Shown one piece after another: positions 51,106 through 59,878 of a DNA stretch of 64,000 nucleotides. Origin of the DNA: PHAA01 sp963665865 (lineage in GTDB: Bacteria; Bacillota; Syntrophomonadia; Syntrophomonadales; Syntrophomonadaceae). Positions within the stretch are counted from its first letter, which is position 1, and each line of letters begins with the position of its first letter. The notes beneath the pieces are model-generated. The model made no database searches and was not told where the DNA came from. It saw nothing but the letters and a program-made list of their open reading frames with translations. The translations under genes were made by a program, and so were the position numbers. The stretch is taken from positions 248,001 to 312,000 of the forward strand of contig CAXXWF010000001.1 of NCBI GenBank assembly GCA_963665865.2, read 5' to 3'.

Positions 51106-52222
51106 TTTCTTTTATCCATTCATTTGTTCTACTCCTGGCCTCTTTTAAGGAAATATCTAATAATTCGGCAACCCGGCCGGTGGTAATTGCTTCGTTCAGG
51201 TATAAATTTCTTACCAGGTAACTATAGGTTTTATTCTTACGCTTGTAGTTAATTGGTTCAGGCTCTAGTTTTCTTCCCCATTTTCCATTAATAAAACGGA
51301 AAATCCTATCGGTTTGTTCTTTATTAAGATATTCATAGTTTTTCAAGGACATAATCAAAGCTTGTAAGCTAATGCCCAGCTCCTTCTTATATTCCATCAG
51401 ATCGGGTAAGGTGATGCGATTACCGATTATCTTAAGCCAATTCTGTATCTGATGCCTGGGTGCCAAAAAGCACCCAGCAAAATGGTTTACAGCCTTTTCC
51501 CGAATATCTGACCGCGCGGTAGTATAAGTGCTAATTTCTTTATGACTGTATTCCGTCCGGTGAAACACCAGATGACCATACTCATGGACCAGAGTAAATG
51601 CTTTACGTTCTTCTGGGATTTCTCGATCGTCATTAATTACAATAAAGGCTCCATGGTCAACAGAATAGCCAGATAAACCGGAGATACTGGGATTTTGAAA
51701 TGGATGAGCAATAACCTGAATGCCAAATGCTTCAAAACATTCGAAAATATCTTGATTGCCGTAGTTTCCCAAAACCAGTTGCCGCTGTTCCAGGGCCACT
51801 CTTTCAATTTTTGCTTTTTCTTCTTCAATCAGGTTTTTCTTCCCGGACAGCTTAAGCTGATACTGGGGTGGAATAAAAGAAAGCATATCTTTTCCAGCCA
51901 GCCTTAACACATCCCACTGTTTTTCCAGGCGCTCTTCAATAGCAGCACGAAGCGCAGAAGTAAAATTATCGTCAGGAAAGTCAGCTCTAAACATTAGACG
52001 TAAGGATTCGGCTTCTCCTTCTTGGATAAAAAAAGTAAAAGGTTTGTTAAAATAATTGGCTAAAGTAAAGAGTTTTTCACTATCAATTGCTTGTTCGCCT
52101 TTGATATATTTGGATATGGTTTGTCTGGTTACTCCTAGTAGGTTTGCTAATTGTTCCTGGCTCACTTCTGCTTCCCGCCTAGCCTTTTCAATATTAGTGC
52201 CAATAATTGCGACGATACTCAC
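51095..52222 (-). CDS. XRE regulator fused to ImmA/IrrE metallopeptidase
   Basis: A 375-residue two-domain protein. Residues 5-60 form a Cro/CI helix-turn-helix (VSQEQLANLLGVTRQTISKY). Residues about 150-290 carry the zinc peptidase motif LVHEYGHLVFH of the COG2856 (ImmA/IrrE) group. In phage ImmA and IrrE such peptidases cut a repressor when triggered. Here it is coupled to a PIN-domain gene, so it could act as the antitoxin/sensor. GTG start with GGGGGAGG upstream. Confidence 0.87.
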   Translation of the reverse strand: MSIVAIIGTNIEKARREAEVSQEQLANLLGVTRQTISKYIKGEQAIDSEKLFTLANYFNKPFTFFIQEGEAESLRLMFRADFPDDNFTSALRAAIEERLEKQWDVLRLAGKDMLSFIPPQYQLKLSGKKNLIEEEKAKIERVALEQRQLVLGNYGNQDIFECFEAFGIQVIAHPFQNPSISGLSGYSVDHGAFIVINDDREIPEERKAFTLVHEYGHLVFHRTEYSHKEISTYTTARSDIREKAVNHFAGCFLAPRHQIQNWLKIIGNRITLPDLMEYKKELGISLQALIMSLKNYEYLNKEQTDRIFRFINGKWGRKLEPEPINYKRKNKTYSYLVRNLYLNEAITTGRVAELLDISLKEARSRTNEWIKESET

Positions 52223-52364
52223 AGCATCCTCCCCCTTAAGTTAATTATATTTAACATTGTATTGTTTTACAACACGTTATTTTGTAAAATATTATTAACA
52301 TGACTGGACTATATTATTCTATTAATGATCCAGACGTGAATAATGAGAAAGGAGGAAAAACCTC

Positions 52365-52505
52365 ATGGCGAAGAATACGGGCGACAAGTATCGGCGGGGC
52401 GAGGTTAAAGAACGCAGCCAAACCTACAACCCTAAGACCGACACTTACGTCAAGAGGGATTCTGACACCGGTCGTTTTATGGATGTAAAACAGGTTTTTT
52501 ATTAA
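52365..52505 (+). CDS. 46-residue conserved small protein
   Basis: A short gene with a strong GGAGG (52351-52355) 9 bases before the ATG. The basic product starts MAKNTGDKYRRGEVKERSQT and includes YNPKTDTYVKRD and GRFMDVKQ. Similar short proteins ('KNTG...NP KT..YVKRD..TGRF') occur next to accessory regions in many bacteria, from memory; function unknown. It is divergent from the XRE/ImmA gene. Confidence 0.7.
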   Translation: MAKNTGDKYRRGEVKERSQTYNPKTDTYVKRDSDTGRFMDVKQVFY

Positions 52506-52630
52506 TGTCGTTAATTTTTTCAGACAGCAGGCTGGTTATAGCTGTTCTCCTAAATCATGTTTATATTATTTATCTATACCTAATAAAGGGAGGTTAACAA
52601 TGGGATTGAAATAAGAATTAATATGCAAAA

Positions 52631-52993
52631 TCAGGATGACCCCGGCTCTGAAAGCAGATCCTGCTGGTGAAGGTATTCTATGTATTCCATGCCCCATTCC
52701 TGCATGACTTCCATAACCTTTAAAAACCTTACCCCCATATCGGCCAGTGAATATTCAACTTTGGGCGGAATGACTTTGAATATTTCTCTGTTGATCATTC
52801 TATCCTGTTCCAATTCCCTTAACTGCTGGGTAAGATAACTTTGCCGTACTGACGGCAGTGCTCTCTGCAGTTCACTGAAGCGCATAACACCTTCTTTTAA
52901 TAAATATAGTATTACCAGCTTCCATTTACCCCTAATCACATCCTGAGTAATTGCCACCGGGCACCCTATTCCTAATAATTCTTTCCTACACAA
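52631..52993 (-). CDS. HxlR-family transcriptional regulator
   Basis: A 120-residue winged-helix protein with the family pattern CPVAITQDVIRGKWKLVILY, RFSELQRALPSVRQSYLTQQ and EYSLADMG. Members often sense redox or aldehyde stress through cysteines; here Cys2 and Cys11 are candidates. It starts with TTG, 8 bases after GGGAGG, and is divergent from three flavoenzyme genes that it probably controls. Confidence 0.88.
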   Translation of the reverse strand: MCRKELLGIGCPVAITQDVIRGKWKLVILYLLKEGVMRFSELQRALPSVRQSYLTQQLRELEQDRMINREIFKVIPPKVEYSLADMGVRFLKVMEVMQEWGMEYIEYLHQQDLLSEPGSS

Positions 52994-53021
52994 ACCGGCA
53001 ACCTCCCATTAGTACGTTTTT

Positions 53022-53036
53022 TAGTACTACATACTA
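53022..53036. promoter_or_regulatory. candidate HxlR operator
   Basis: TAGTA-CTACA-TACTA is a perfect palindrome in the divergent spacer, with further AGTAC (53011-53015) and AGTACT (53045-53050) half-sites around it. The TAGTA/TACTA shape resembles operators of the YodB/HypR type. Binding is inferred. Confidence 0.5.
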
Positions 53037-53138
53037 TTTAAAAGAGTACTTGTAAATAATAGCTATTTAACCTCATTATAAGTATATTAGATTCTATTGC
53101 CAAATTGAAAAAATGGTTTCGATGAAAGGAGACTTATA

Positions 53139-53543
53139 ATGCAGGAGATTATTAAGTTTTTACAGGAAAATAACGCGGGTTGCTTCGCTACCGTGGAGCA
53201 GGGTCAGCCACGGGTAAGGCCCTGGCAGTTTCAGTTTGAATTAGATGGGAAATTCTATTTTGGCACAGCCAACACGAAAAAGGTTTATCAACAGCTTAAG
53301 GAAACACCTTACGCAGCCTTTGCTTCTTTCTCTCCAAACATGGTTACGGTAAGGCTAACCGGCCAAGTGGTCTTTGATTCAAGTCCACAAATGAAAGCCA
53401 TGGTTTTAGAACGGAACCCGATGCTGCAGCAAATTTACGGAGTCCCGGATAATCCGGATCCTTCCTTGGAAGTATTCTACCTGTGCAAGGGCGAGGCTTC
53501 GTATACCGAGTTTGGCAAAGACCCTATAGTTTACAAGTTTTAG
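53139..53543 (+). CDS. pyridoxamine 5'-phosphate oxidase-like flavin-binding protein
   Basis: A 134-residue split-barrel protein (IIKFLQENNAGCFATVEQGQ, PRVRPWQF, FYFGTANTKKVYQQLKETPY). Such small members bind FMN or F420 and reduce unknown substrates; they are not true PdxH enzymes. First gene downstream of the HxlR operator, with AAAGGAG upstream. Confidence 0.83.
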   Translation: MQEIIKFLQENNAGCFATVEQGQPRVRPWQFQFELDGKFYFGTANTKKVYQQLKETPYAAFASFSPNMVTVRLTGQVVFDSSPQMKAMVLERNPMLQQIYGVPDNPDPSLEVFYLCKGEASYTEFGKDPIVYKF

Positions 53544-53611
53544 GCTAAGCTAAAATATTAGACAGCTTTGTTCGAGACCGCATAAGTTTATTAGATGAAG
53601 GGGGCAATATA

Positions 53612-54184
53612 ATGGAGTTCTTTGAAGTCATCAAGAAACGCCGCGCAGTACGCATGTACAAATCTGATTCAGTGAGACGTGAAGATATTCTGACCATACT
53701 TGAGGCTGCCCATGCTGCACCCTCGGGGCGCAATCTGCAGTCATGGGATTTTCTGGTTATCAGTGGCGATAAGAAAAATGCTATGGGCGAGAGTTATGGC
53801 AAGATTACGGAAGGTTATGCCAGAGACTGGGAAGACCCGGCTGCTCGGGATGCGTTTATAAAATATGGCCGCACTTTTGGGGGGGCTCCGATAATTATTA
53901 TGGTTCTGGCTGCCACTGATCCGATTCCTGGTGTAAACAAAATGCATCTGGAAACCGGTTGCGCTGCCATGGAGAACATAATGCTGGCGGCAACAGCATT
54001 GGGGCTGGGCACCTGCTGGATGACCGGGCCGTTACAAGATGAGGCTACCTTGCGTAAGTTGCTGGAAATCTCAGACGATATGCAAATAGTTGCGGTTACG
54101 CCGCTGGGGTATCCCGTGTCGTGGCCTGAGCCGCCGGTATTCCCGGTTCCGGACTTTACGCAGAAAATACGCTGGGTTGAATAA
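53612..54184 (+). CDS. nitroreductase-family FMN protein
   Basis: A 190-residue flavoprotein with the family start FFEVIKKRRAVRMYKSD, the FMN contact AAPSGRNLQSWDF and the GLGTCWMTG loop. It reduces nitro compounds or quinones with NAD(P)H in the family; the real substrate is unknown. It lies 68 bases after the split-barrel gene and probably belongs to the same HxlR-controlled group. Confidence 0.88.
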   Translation: MEFFEVIKKRRAVRMYKSDSVRREDILTILEAAHAAPSGRNLQSWDFLVISGDKKNAMGESYGKITEGYARDWEDPAARDAFIKYGRTFGGAPIIIMVLAATDPIPGVNKMHLETGCAAMENIMLAATALGLGTCWMTGPLQDEATLRKLLEISDDMQIVAVTPLGYPVSWPEPPVFPVPDFTQKIRWVE

Positions 54185-54247
54185 AACAATAAAGACGAGC
54201 CCGAGCCTAAAGCGTGGGCCAGACCAATAATTTAAAGAGGTGAAAAA

Positions 54248-54817
54248 ATGAAAAAAAGTTTGGGCGCTAGAACGTTGATTTACCCTACACCGGTTTTAGT
54301 TATTTGTACCTATAATAGTGAAGGCAAACCAAATGCCATGACGGCTGCTTGGGGAGGTATTTGCTGCTCATCTCCGCCTTGCGTCGCGATCTCACTGCGC
54401 AAAGCCACTTATACTTATGGCAGCCTTATGGCAAAAAAGGCTTTCACCATGAATATCCCTTCAGAAAACTATGTTAGAGAAGCCGATTATTTTGGTATGG
54501 TATCAGGAAAAAAGGTGAATAAATTTGCCAAGACAGGTCTTACCCCGGTTAAAAGTGAATTTGTTGATGCCCCTTATATAAAAGAATTTCCAATTAATTT
54601 AGAGTGTAAAATCATACACATTACTGAAATTGGCCTGCACACCCAGTTTATTGGTGAGGTCATGGATGTTAAGATGGATGATACCATACACGAAAAAGGC
54701 GCTCAGCCAATTATTGAACAAATAAAGCCTTTGATATTTGCGCTCGAAAGTGGAAGTTACTATGGAATAGGGAAACAAATTGCCCAGGCATATTCAATAG
54801 GCAAGGAGATAGGGTAA
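54248..54817 (+). CDS. flavin reductase-like (flavoredoxin) protein
   Basis: A 189-residue FMN-binding split-barrel protein of the flavoredoxin group: PTPVLVICTYNSEGKPNAMT, AWGGICCSSPPCVAISLRK and FTMNIPSENYV. In anaerobes these carry electrons or reduce flavins. Third gene of the flavoenzyme cluster; AAAGAGGTG precedes the ATG. Confidence 0.88.
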   Translation: MKKSLGARTLIYPTPVLVICTYNSEGKPNAMTAAWGGICCSSPPCVAISLRKATYTYGSLMAKKAFTMNIPSENYVREADYFGMVSGKKVNKFAKTGLTPVKSEFVDAPYIKEFPINLECKIIHITEIGLHTQFIGEVMDVKMDDTIHEKGAQPIIEQIKPLIFALESGSYYGIGKQIAQAYSIGKEIG

Positions 54818-54841
54818 GGAAATTAAGATGCCCAAGTCGGG

Positions 54842-54988
54842 GCATTAAGCAAGATTTTCGGAATGGTTGCCAGGCAGGCACAACTGCAAGCAATGAACGA
54901 CACCATGCTGGTCATTTCAATTATAACTGCCGTCATTATTCTTCCGACTCTTTTACTAAAGGAGAGTAAGCAGGCAATTGAAGAATAA
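54842..54988 (+). pseudogene. C-terminal remnant of an EmrB-type (DHA2) multidrug transporter gene
   Basis: A 48-codon open segment without a start encodes LSKIFGMVARQAQLQAMNDT and then one membrane helix (MLVISIITAVIILPTLLLKE), ending at TAA (54986-54988). This matches the last part of 14-TM DHA2 exporters, where 'R Q A ... A .ND T' precedes the final helix. Everything upstream is gone. It lies next to the MarR gene, whose natural neighbour is often such an exporter. Confidence 0.6.
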
Positions 54989-55080
54989 TGAGGTGGAGAA
55001 GGGGAGCATGAGCAAGATCCTAGCAAACTCGGTGCTGTTTTTCTGCATGGGACCTGCTATTTCCGAGAATCTATCTTCCC

Positions 55081-55128
55081 TTGACAAAAAACAAAGGTAC
55101 CTTTACAATAGTAAACATAAGGTACCTT
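55081..55128 (+). promoter_or_regulatory. promoter and double operator of the marR gene
   Basis: TTGACA (55081-55086), exactly 17 bases, TACAAT (55104-55109). The palindrome AAGGTACCTT fills the spacer end at 55094-55103 and recurs at 55119-55128, 25 bases further on. Two identical sites over a promoter point to autorepression by the MarR protein encoded directly downstream. Confidence 0.78.
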
Positions 55129-55157
55129 TGTAATTTGTATTGAAAGGGAGAAGAACT

Positions 55158-55754
55158 ATGAACAATAACAAAAATTTGCTCGAACAATTTGTCCGGCTGG
55201 AATGGCTGCTGCGTAGATATCACCTGCAAAACCTGAGAAATCACGGGCCTATGGGGGATCCTCATCGAGGTCAGGGACGGGTATTGGCCCTGCTGAAGCT
55301 CAAACCAGAAATAAGCCAGAAAGAACTCTCCGACATTTTGGATATACGCTCCCAGTCTTTGGGGGAGTTACTGGTCAAGCTGGAACGGAGCGGATACATC
55401 ACCCGAACACCGTCGGCAACAGATCGTCGGGTCATGGATATACGTTTGACTGAAGCAGGAAGAGGGGCATCGGTTCAAAATGAGAAGGAGCCTGATACGG
55501 AAGGCTTGTTTGGATGTCTGAATGAAGAGGAACAGTCTGCCCTTAGCGATTATCTGGGTCGAATCACCTCCACATTAGAGCAGCAATTCGGTAATAGTAG
55601 TGCGGAATCTCATTTTCACGGTCGTCCACCTTTTGATGGCAGAGCCTTTGCTGGGCATCCCCACATGGAAGATTTCCGTCCGCCTTTTGGTCGAAGAGGC
55701 TTTGCTGGGCATCCTGACGAAGGAAAAAAACCTAACGATTCCAATGAAGAATAA
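55158..55754 (+). CDS. MarR-family regulator with a repetitive C-terminal tail
   Basis: A 198-residue winged-helix regulator (LKPEISQKELSDILDIRSQS, LVKLERSGYITRTPSATDRR). After about residue 150 a tail rich in His, Phe, Gly, Pro and Arg contains two near copies of RPPF-x-x-R-x-FAGHP, which is unusual for MarR proteins and could bind metal or a partner. The ATG at 55158 follows GGGAGAAG. A promoter with two palindromic operators lies just upstream; the MFS exporter gene is next. Confidence 0.85.
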   Translation: MNNNKNLLEQFVRLEWLLRRYHLQNLRNHGPMGDPHRGQGRVLALLKLKPEISQKELSDILDIRSQSLGELLVKLERSGYITRTPSATDRRVMDIRLTEAGRGASVQNEKEPDTEGLFGCLNEEEQSALSDYLGRITSTLEQQFGNSSAESHFHGRPPFDGRAFAGHPHMEDFRPPFGRRGFAGHPDEGKKPNDSNEE

Positions 55755-55801
55755 ATACTCTGTAGCATGCAAGATGTGTATATGCTGTTTTTACCGAGTG
55801 T

Positions 55802-55825
55802 AAAGATGGTGCATACGCATCTTTT
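55802..55825 (+). terminator. terminator after marR
   Basis: AAAGATG (55802-55808) pairs with CATCTTT (55818-55824), 9-base loop, T-rich end. A modest stem, so readthrough into the MFS gene is possible. Confidence 0.6.
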
Positions 55826-55965
55826 TGATGAAATTTCATTTGCTTAGACCATCTTGGGTACCGTATTTCGGTCCCCCATGACTGCTGAAAGTGAAAAAAT
55901 AATGGTAAACTATTATAAAACCAGAAATCATAATATTATTACAGGTTGCAAATAAGGATGGAGAT

Positions 55966-57228
55966 ATGGAACGATCAATTGAAGTAACAAGCAAAACTGG
56001 CCTTGGGCAGGCGGTCTCTGCTTTTAAACACCGCAATTACCAGCTTTTCTTTGCTGGTCAATCAGTTTCCCTAATCGGTACCTGGATGCAAAACATTGCT
56101 CAAAGCTGGCTGGTTCTGGAACTCACTAATTCAGCCTTTCTACTGGGCCTGGTGTCTGCCATGCAGTTTCTGCCAATGCTGCTTTTTTCTTTGGTGGCTG
56201 GGGAGATGGCAGACCGTTTCCCCAAACGCACCATGCTGATTATCACCCAGAGTACTATGATGATTTATGCCGTGGTTCTGGGCCTGCTTACCCTGACCGG
56301 GTATGTGCGCTACTGGCATGTCATCATCCTGGCTGGATTGCTGGGTACCAGCAATGCCTTTGATAATCCCACTCGTCAGGCCTTTATCGTTGAAATGGTC
56401 GGCAAAGAAGACCTTATGAACGCTATTTCACTTAATTCTTCTATGGTCAATGGAGCCCGGGTGGTGGGGCCGGCGCTAGCTGGTTTGGCCATCGGCAAAC
56501 TGGGTATGGCCCCATGTTTTCTTCTTAATGCCGCCAGTTTTCTCGCGGTTCTGGTGAGCCTCTTCTTTATGCGGATCAAAAATGAGCCCTCCTATCACCG
56601 TTCGACCGGTAACATGATGTGGCGGAACATTACCGAGGGTTTAGACTATATTACTAAGACTCCGGTCATTCTAAATGCCATCTTACTAATGGCTTTCCTA
56701 AATGTCTTTGCTATGAATAACAATGTTTTGGTACCGCTTCTGGCGCGCACCACCCTGCACCAACAGGCTGAGGGATACGGTCTATTGGCGGCAGCATCCG
56801 GCATTGGCGCGCTGCTGGGAGGTATTTATCTGGCTGCCCGGAGCGATCGTGGACCGCAGCGCAAACTGCTGTGGAGCGGTGGAGTGGGACTCTGCATTTT
56901 TCAGTTATTGCTGGCTGCCAGTCATACATTTTATCTATCCTTATGCCTGCTTTTTCTTTCTGGTCTGGCTATGAACATCTTTGTTCCTTTAATCAACACC
57001 ACCGTGCAGGTTAATGTTAAAGACCACTTGCGAGCGCGGGTAATGAGTGTCTATACCATTGTTTTCCTGGGCGTTACCCCTTTCGGCAGCCTGCTCAGCG
57101 GCACTGTGGCTCACTTCTGGAGCACACCGGCAGCCTTTGCGGTGGGGGCGGTCTTAGGGTTGCTGAGCATGGCTTTTCTCCTGTTACGGGAAAGAAAGCA
57201 GCCAGTCGATGTCACTGCTGAAGATTAA
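55966..57228 (+). CDS. MFS exporter (MFS_3 / EntS-like)
   Basis: A 420-residue transporter with about twelve hydrophobic segments. It starts FKHRNYQLFFAGQSVSLIGT, has the loop 2 motif GEMADRFPKR and FDNPTRQAFIVEMV, all typical of the MFS_3 exporter group that includes EntS. Substrate unknown; the upstream MarR gene suggests a drug or toxic compound. AAGGATGGAGAT precedes the ATG. Confidence 0.88.
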   Translation: MERSIEVTSKTGLGQAVSAFKHRNYQLFFAGQSVSLIGTWMQNIAQSWLVLELTNSAFLLGLVSAMQFLPMLLFSLVAGEMADRFPKRTMLIITQSTMMIYAVVLGLLTLTGYVRYWHVIILAGLLGTSNAFDNPTRQAFIVEMVGKEDLMNAISLNSSMVNGARVVGPALAGLAIGKLGMAPCFLLNAASFLAVLVSLFFMRIKNEPSYHRSTGNMMWRNITEGLDYITKTPVILNAILLMAFLNVFAMNNNVLVPLLARTTLHQQAEGYGLLAAASGIGALLGGIYLAARSDRGPQRKLLWSGGVGLCIFQLLLAASHTFYLSLCLLFLSGLAMNIFVPLINTTVQVNVKDHLRARVMSVYTIVFLGVTPFGSLLSGTVAHFWSTPAAFAVGAVLGLLSMAFLLLRERKQPVDVTAED

Positions 57229-57424
57229 GAACACAATGCAAACAGAAATAAATCGGGGAAAAACACGATTTATTTTTTGAATCTTCAAATTATTTCTGCC
57301 GTAGTCAATATTATATTATACAAAAATGGTTTATTATGTATAAATTGCTTCCTGATAGCCGATCTAGAAATAGAGGGAATATTGATATTTTTCGATAAAT
57401 TTTCTCGGGAAGTGAGGATTTGAC

Positions 57425-59878
57425 TTGGAAATGCAGACGTATGAACAAGACCAGCAGATTAGTGGGTTGAAGGTACTTCGAAAATCGCAGCAACTCGACC
57501 GACTAATATTAGATAATGCCCACGATTTTATTACCATTCATAAACTTGCCGATTTGAGCTATGAATATGTTAATCCCGCCACGATAAAAGTATTGGGGTA
57601 TTCCCAGGAAGAACTATTTGCCCAAAGCCCATTGGATATCATCCATCCCGATGATATTAACCGGGTTATGAAGAGACTGAAAGAAGACCTTCCCAAGGGT
57701 GCGGGCCAGGATAAATTCCGTTACCGCAAAAAAGACGGGACATACGTATGCTTGGAAGCAGCGGCTACCATTTTGCCGCGTGAAAACGATGATACCACCA
57801 TGCTTATAATATCCCGCGATATAACCGACCGGGAAGAAGCCCGAGCAGCTCTTCAGCGACAGGTAGATTCCCAGGACCTCCTCCTGGAGATATCCCGAAA
57901 ATTTGCCAATATTGCAGTTGATGACATTGATGATATGATCAACATTACCTTGCGAATGATCGGTGAATTTGACAATAATGACCGCAGTTACATCTGCATG
58001 CTTTCCGATGATCAGCACACCATAAGCAATATCCACGAATGGTGTGCGGAGGGCATTGCACCAGAGATGGAAAGCCTGCAGGGTTTGCCAGTCAGTGTTT
58101 TGCCATGGTGGAATGGGAATTTTCAGGATTCGCAACCCATATCTGTTTCTTCGGTAACCGATCTGCTTCCCGCAGCCCCAGCCGAAAAAGAAATCCTGCC
58201 AACCGAATCCGTCCAGTCTATAATCATAGTTTCCATATTCCTCGAAGATAATATTATCGGTTTTCTGGGAGTTGATTCCGTCAGGTGTGAAAAAAATTGG
58301 TCTAAAGAAAATGTTATCATGTTTGAAACAGTGGCCCAACATGTTGCCAAAGCCTGGCAACACAAGAGACTTACGCAGGCTCTCCAGGCCTCTGAGAATT
58401 ATTTCAAGACCATTTTCGAAAATAACGGAGCGGCGGCAATGATAATCGAAGAGGATATGACTGTAACAATGGTTAATGAGGAATACCAAAGGTTATTAGG
58501 TTATAAGAAGGAAGATGTAATAGGTATAAAATGGACAGACTTAATCCCCCGGGATTCAGTTGCAGCGATGAAAGAATATCATCGTCTGCGTCGCATCGAT
58601 CCTTCTGCTGTGCCGCACAAATATAACGCTCAATTATTAGACAAGCAGGGCAAGTATAGAGATGGTTTGGTTACGGTGGATATCATCCCTGAAACCAATA
58701 AGTCGGTAGCCACTTTTATTGACTTTACCGAGTTCAACCGTATCGACCGAGCGCTCAAAGCCAGCAGCACTGTTACGGAAGTTATCATGCATGCAGCAGA
58801 TGAAGGAGAATTATTACAAAGGGTCTGCCAGAAGACAGTGGAAGTGGGCGGATACAGTCTGGCCTGGGTGGGTTATGTGCGGCAGGACCAACAGCAAAAG
58901 GTGCAGCCTGTCGCCTATGCTGGCACTAATGGTGCTTATCTATCCAAGCTTAACATCGCTCTCCAAGATCCGAAGCGCGGGCAAGGTCCGACTGGCCAGG
59001 CCATCCGCACCGGCCAGCCCGTGATCTCAAGGGACTTCAAACAAGATGAAACTTTTAAACCCTGGTTAAAAAATGCCCTGCGGCGAGGGTTCAAATCCAG
59101 TATGGACATTCCGCTCATGGCAGAAAATAAGGCCTTTGGAGTATTAAGCATATATTCAAATCAAACCGATGTATTTGATAACGAGGAACAAAAACTACTC
59201 CTGGACACGGCCAATAATCTGGCTTATGCTATCATTGCTTTGAATACCCGTTTAGAAGGAAATCAAACCACCCAGCAACTGGAGAAGAGCCTGGAGAAAA
59301 TGCAGCGAATCCTTAGGCAGGCGATAACTTCGTTGGGTAACGCCTTAGAGAGAAAAGATCCCTATACTGCCGGGCATCAGAAAAAGGTAGTCCGTCTGGC
59401 AGTTGCCATAGCTGAAGAATTACAACTCTCTAAGGGGCAGATCGAAGGGATCTCGGTAGCGAGCAATCTACATGATATTGGGAAAATAAATGTACCCAGT
59501 GAGATATGGAGTAAACCCGGCAAGTTATCCGACTTAGAGTTTGCCATGATCAAAACCCACTGCCAGGCTGGCTTTGAAATAGTAAAAGAAATAGAATTTC
59601 CCTGGCCGGTGGCTGAGGTTCTGCTGCAACATCATGAAAGGATGGACGGATCCGGTTATCCGCGCGGACTGACCGGGGATCAATTGCTGTTGGAGGCCCG
59701 CATCATGGCAGTGGCGGATGTAGTTGAAGCTATGGCTTCACACCGCCCCTACCGGCCCGCCCTGGGTATAGACATAGCCCTGGAGGAAATCTCGAAGAAT
59801 AGAGGAATTCTTTATGATCCTGACGTGGTCGATGCTTGTTTGAGGGTATTCCAGAAAAATAGGTTTAAGCTGAAATAG
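57425..59878 (+). CDS. PAS-GAF-PAS-GAF-HD-GYP signalling protein
   Basis: An 817-residue cytoplasmic sensor with no membrane segment. Domains in order: PAS (about 28-140), GAF (about 150-325), PAS (about 325-445), GAF (about 455-610) and an HD-GYP phosphodiesterase (about 640-810) with NLHDIGK, then HHERMDGSGYPRGL. HD-GYP enzymes break down c-di-GMP, and the metal and GYP residues are all present. It begins with TTG after GTGAGGAT. It overlaps the convergent phosphatase gene by 14 bases. The signal sensed is unknown. Confidence 0.9.
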   Translation: MEMQTYEQDQQISGLKVLRKSQQLDRLILDNAHDFITIHKLADLSYEYVNPATIKVLGYSQEELFAQSPLDIIHPDDINRVMKRLKEDLPKGAGQDKFRYRKKDGTYVCLEAAATILPRENDDTTMLIISRDITDREEARAALQRQVDSQDLLLEISRKFANIAVDDIDDMINITLRMIGEFDNNDRSYICMLSDDQHTISNIHEWCAEGIAPEMESLQGLPVSVLPWWNGNFQDSQPISVSSVTDLLPAAPAEKEILPTESVQSIIIVSIFLEDNIIGFLGVDSVRCEKNWSKENVIMFETVAQHVAKAWQHKRLTQALQASENYFKTIFENNGAAAMIIEEDMTVTMVNEEYQRLLGYKKEDVIGIKWTDLIPRDSVAAMKEYHRLRRIDPSAVPHKYNAQLLDKQGKYRDGLVTVDIIPETNKSVATFIDFTEFNRIDRALKASSTVTEVIMHAADEGELLQRVCQKTVEVGGYSLAWVGYVRQDQQQKVQPVAYAGTNGAYLSKLNIALQDPKRGQGPTGQAIRTGQPVISRDFKQDETFKPWLKNALRRGFKSSMDIPLMAENKAFGVLSIYSNQTDVFDNEEQKLLLDTANNLAYAIIALNTRLEGNQTTQQLEKSLEKMQRILRQAITSLGNALERKDPYTAGHQKKVVRLAVAIAEELQLSKGQIEGISVASNLHDIGKINVPSEIWSKPGKLSDLEFAMIKTHCQAGFEIVKEIEFPWPVAEVLLQHHERMDGSGYPRGLTGDQLLLEARIMAVADVVEAMASHRPYRPALGIDIALEEISKNRGILYDPDVVDACLRVFQKNRFKLK

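Noticed and set aside
54829..55136. Short frame beginning ATGAGCAAGATCC near 55008
   Set aside because: It runs through the promoter and operator of marR and gives an implausible product, so it is treated as non-coding.
57614..58489. A 291-codon open frame on the minus strand
   Set aside because: It lies wholly antisense to the well-supported PAS-GAF-HD-GYP gene and has no recognisable domain.
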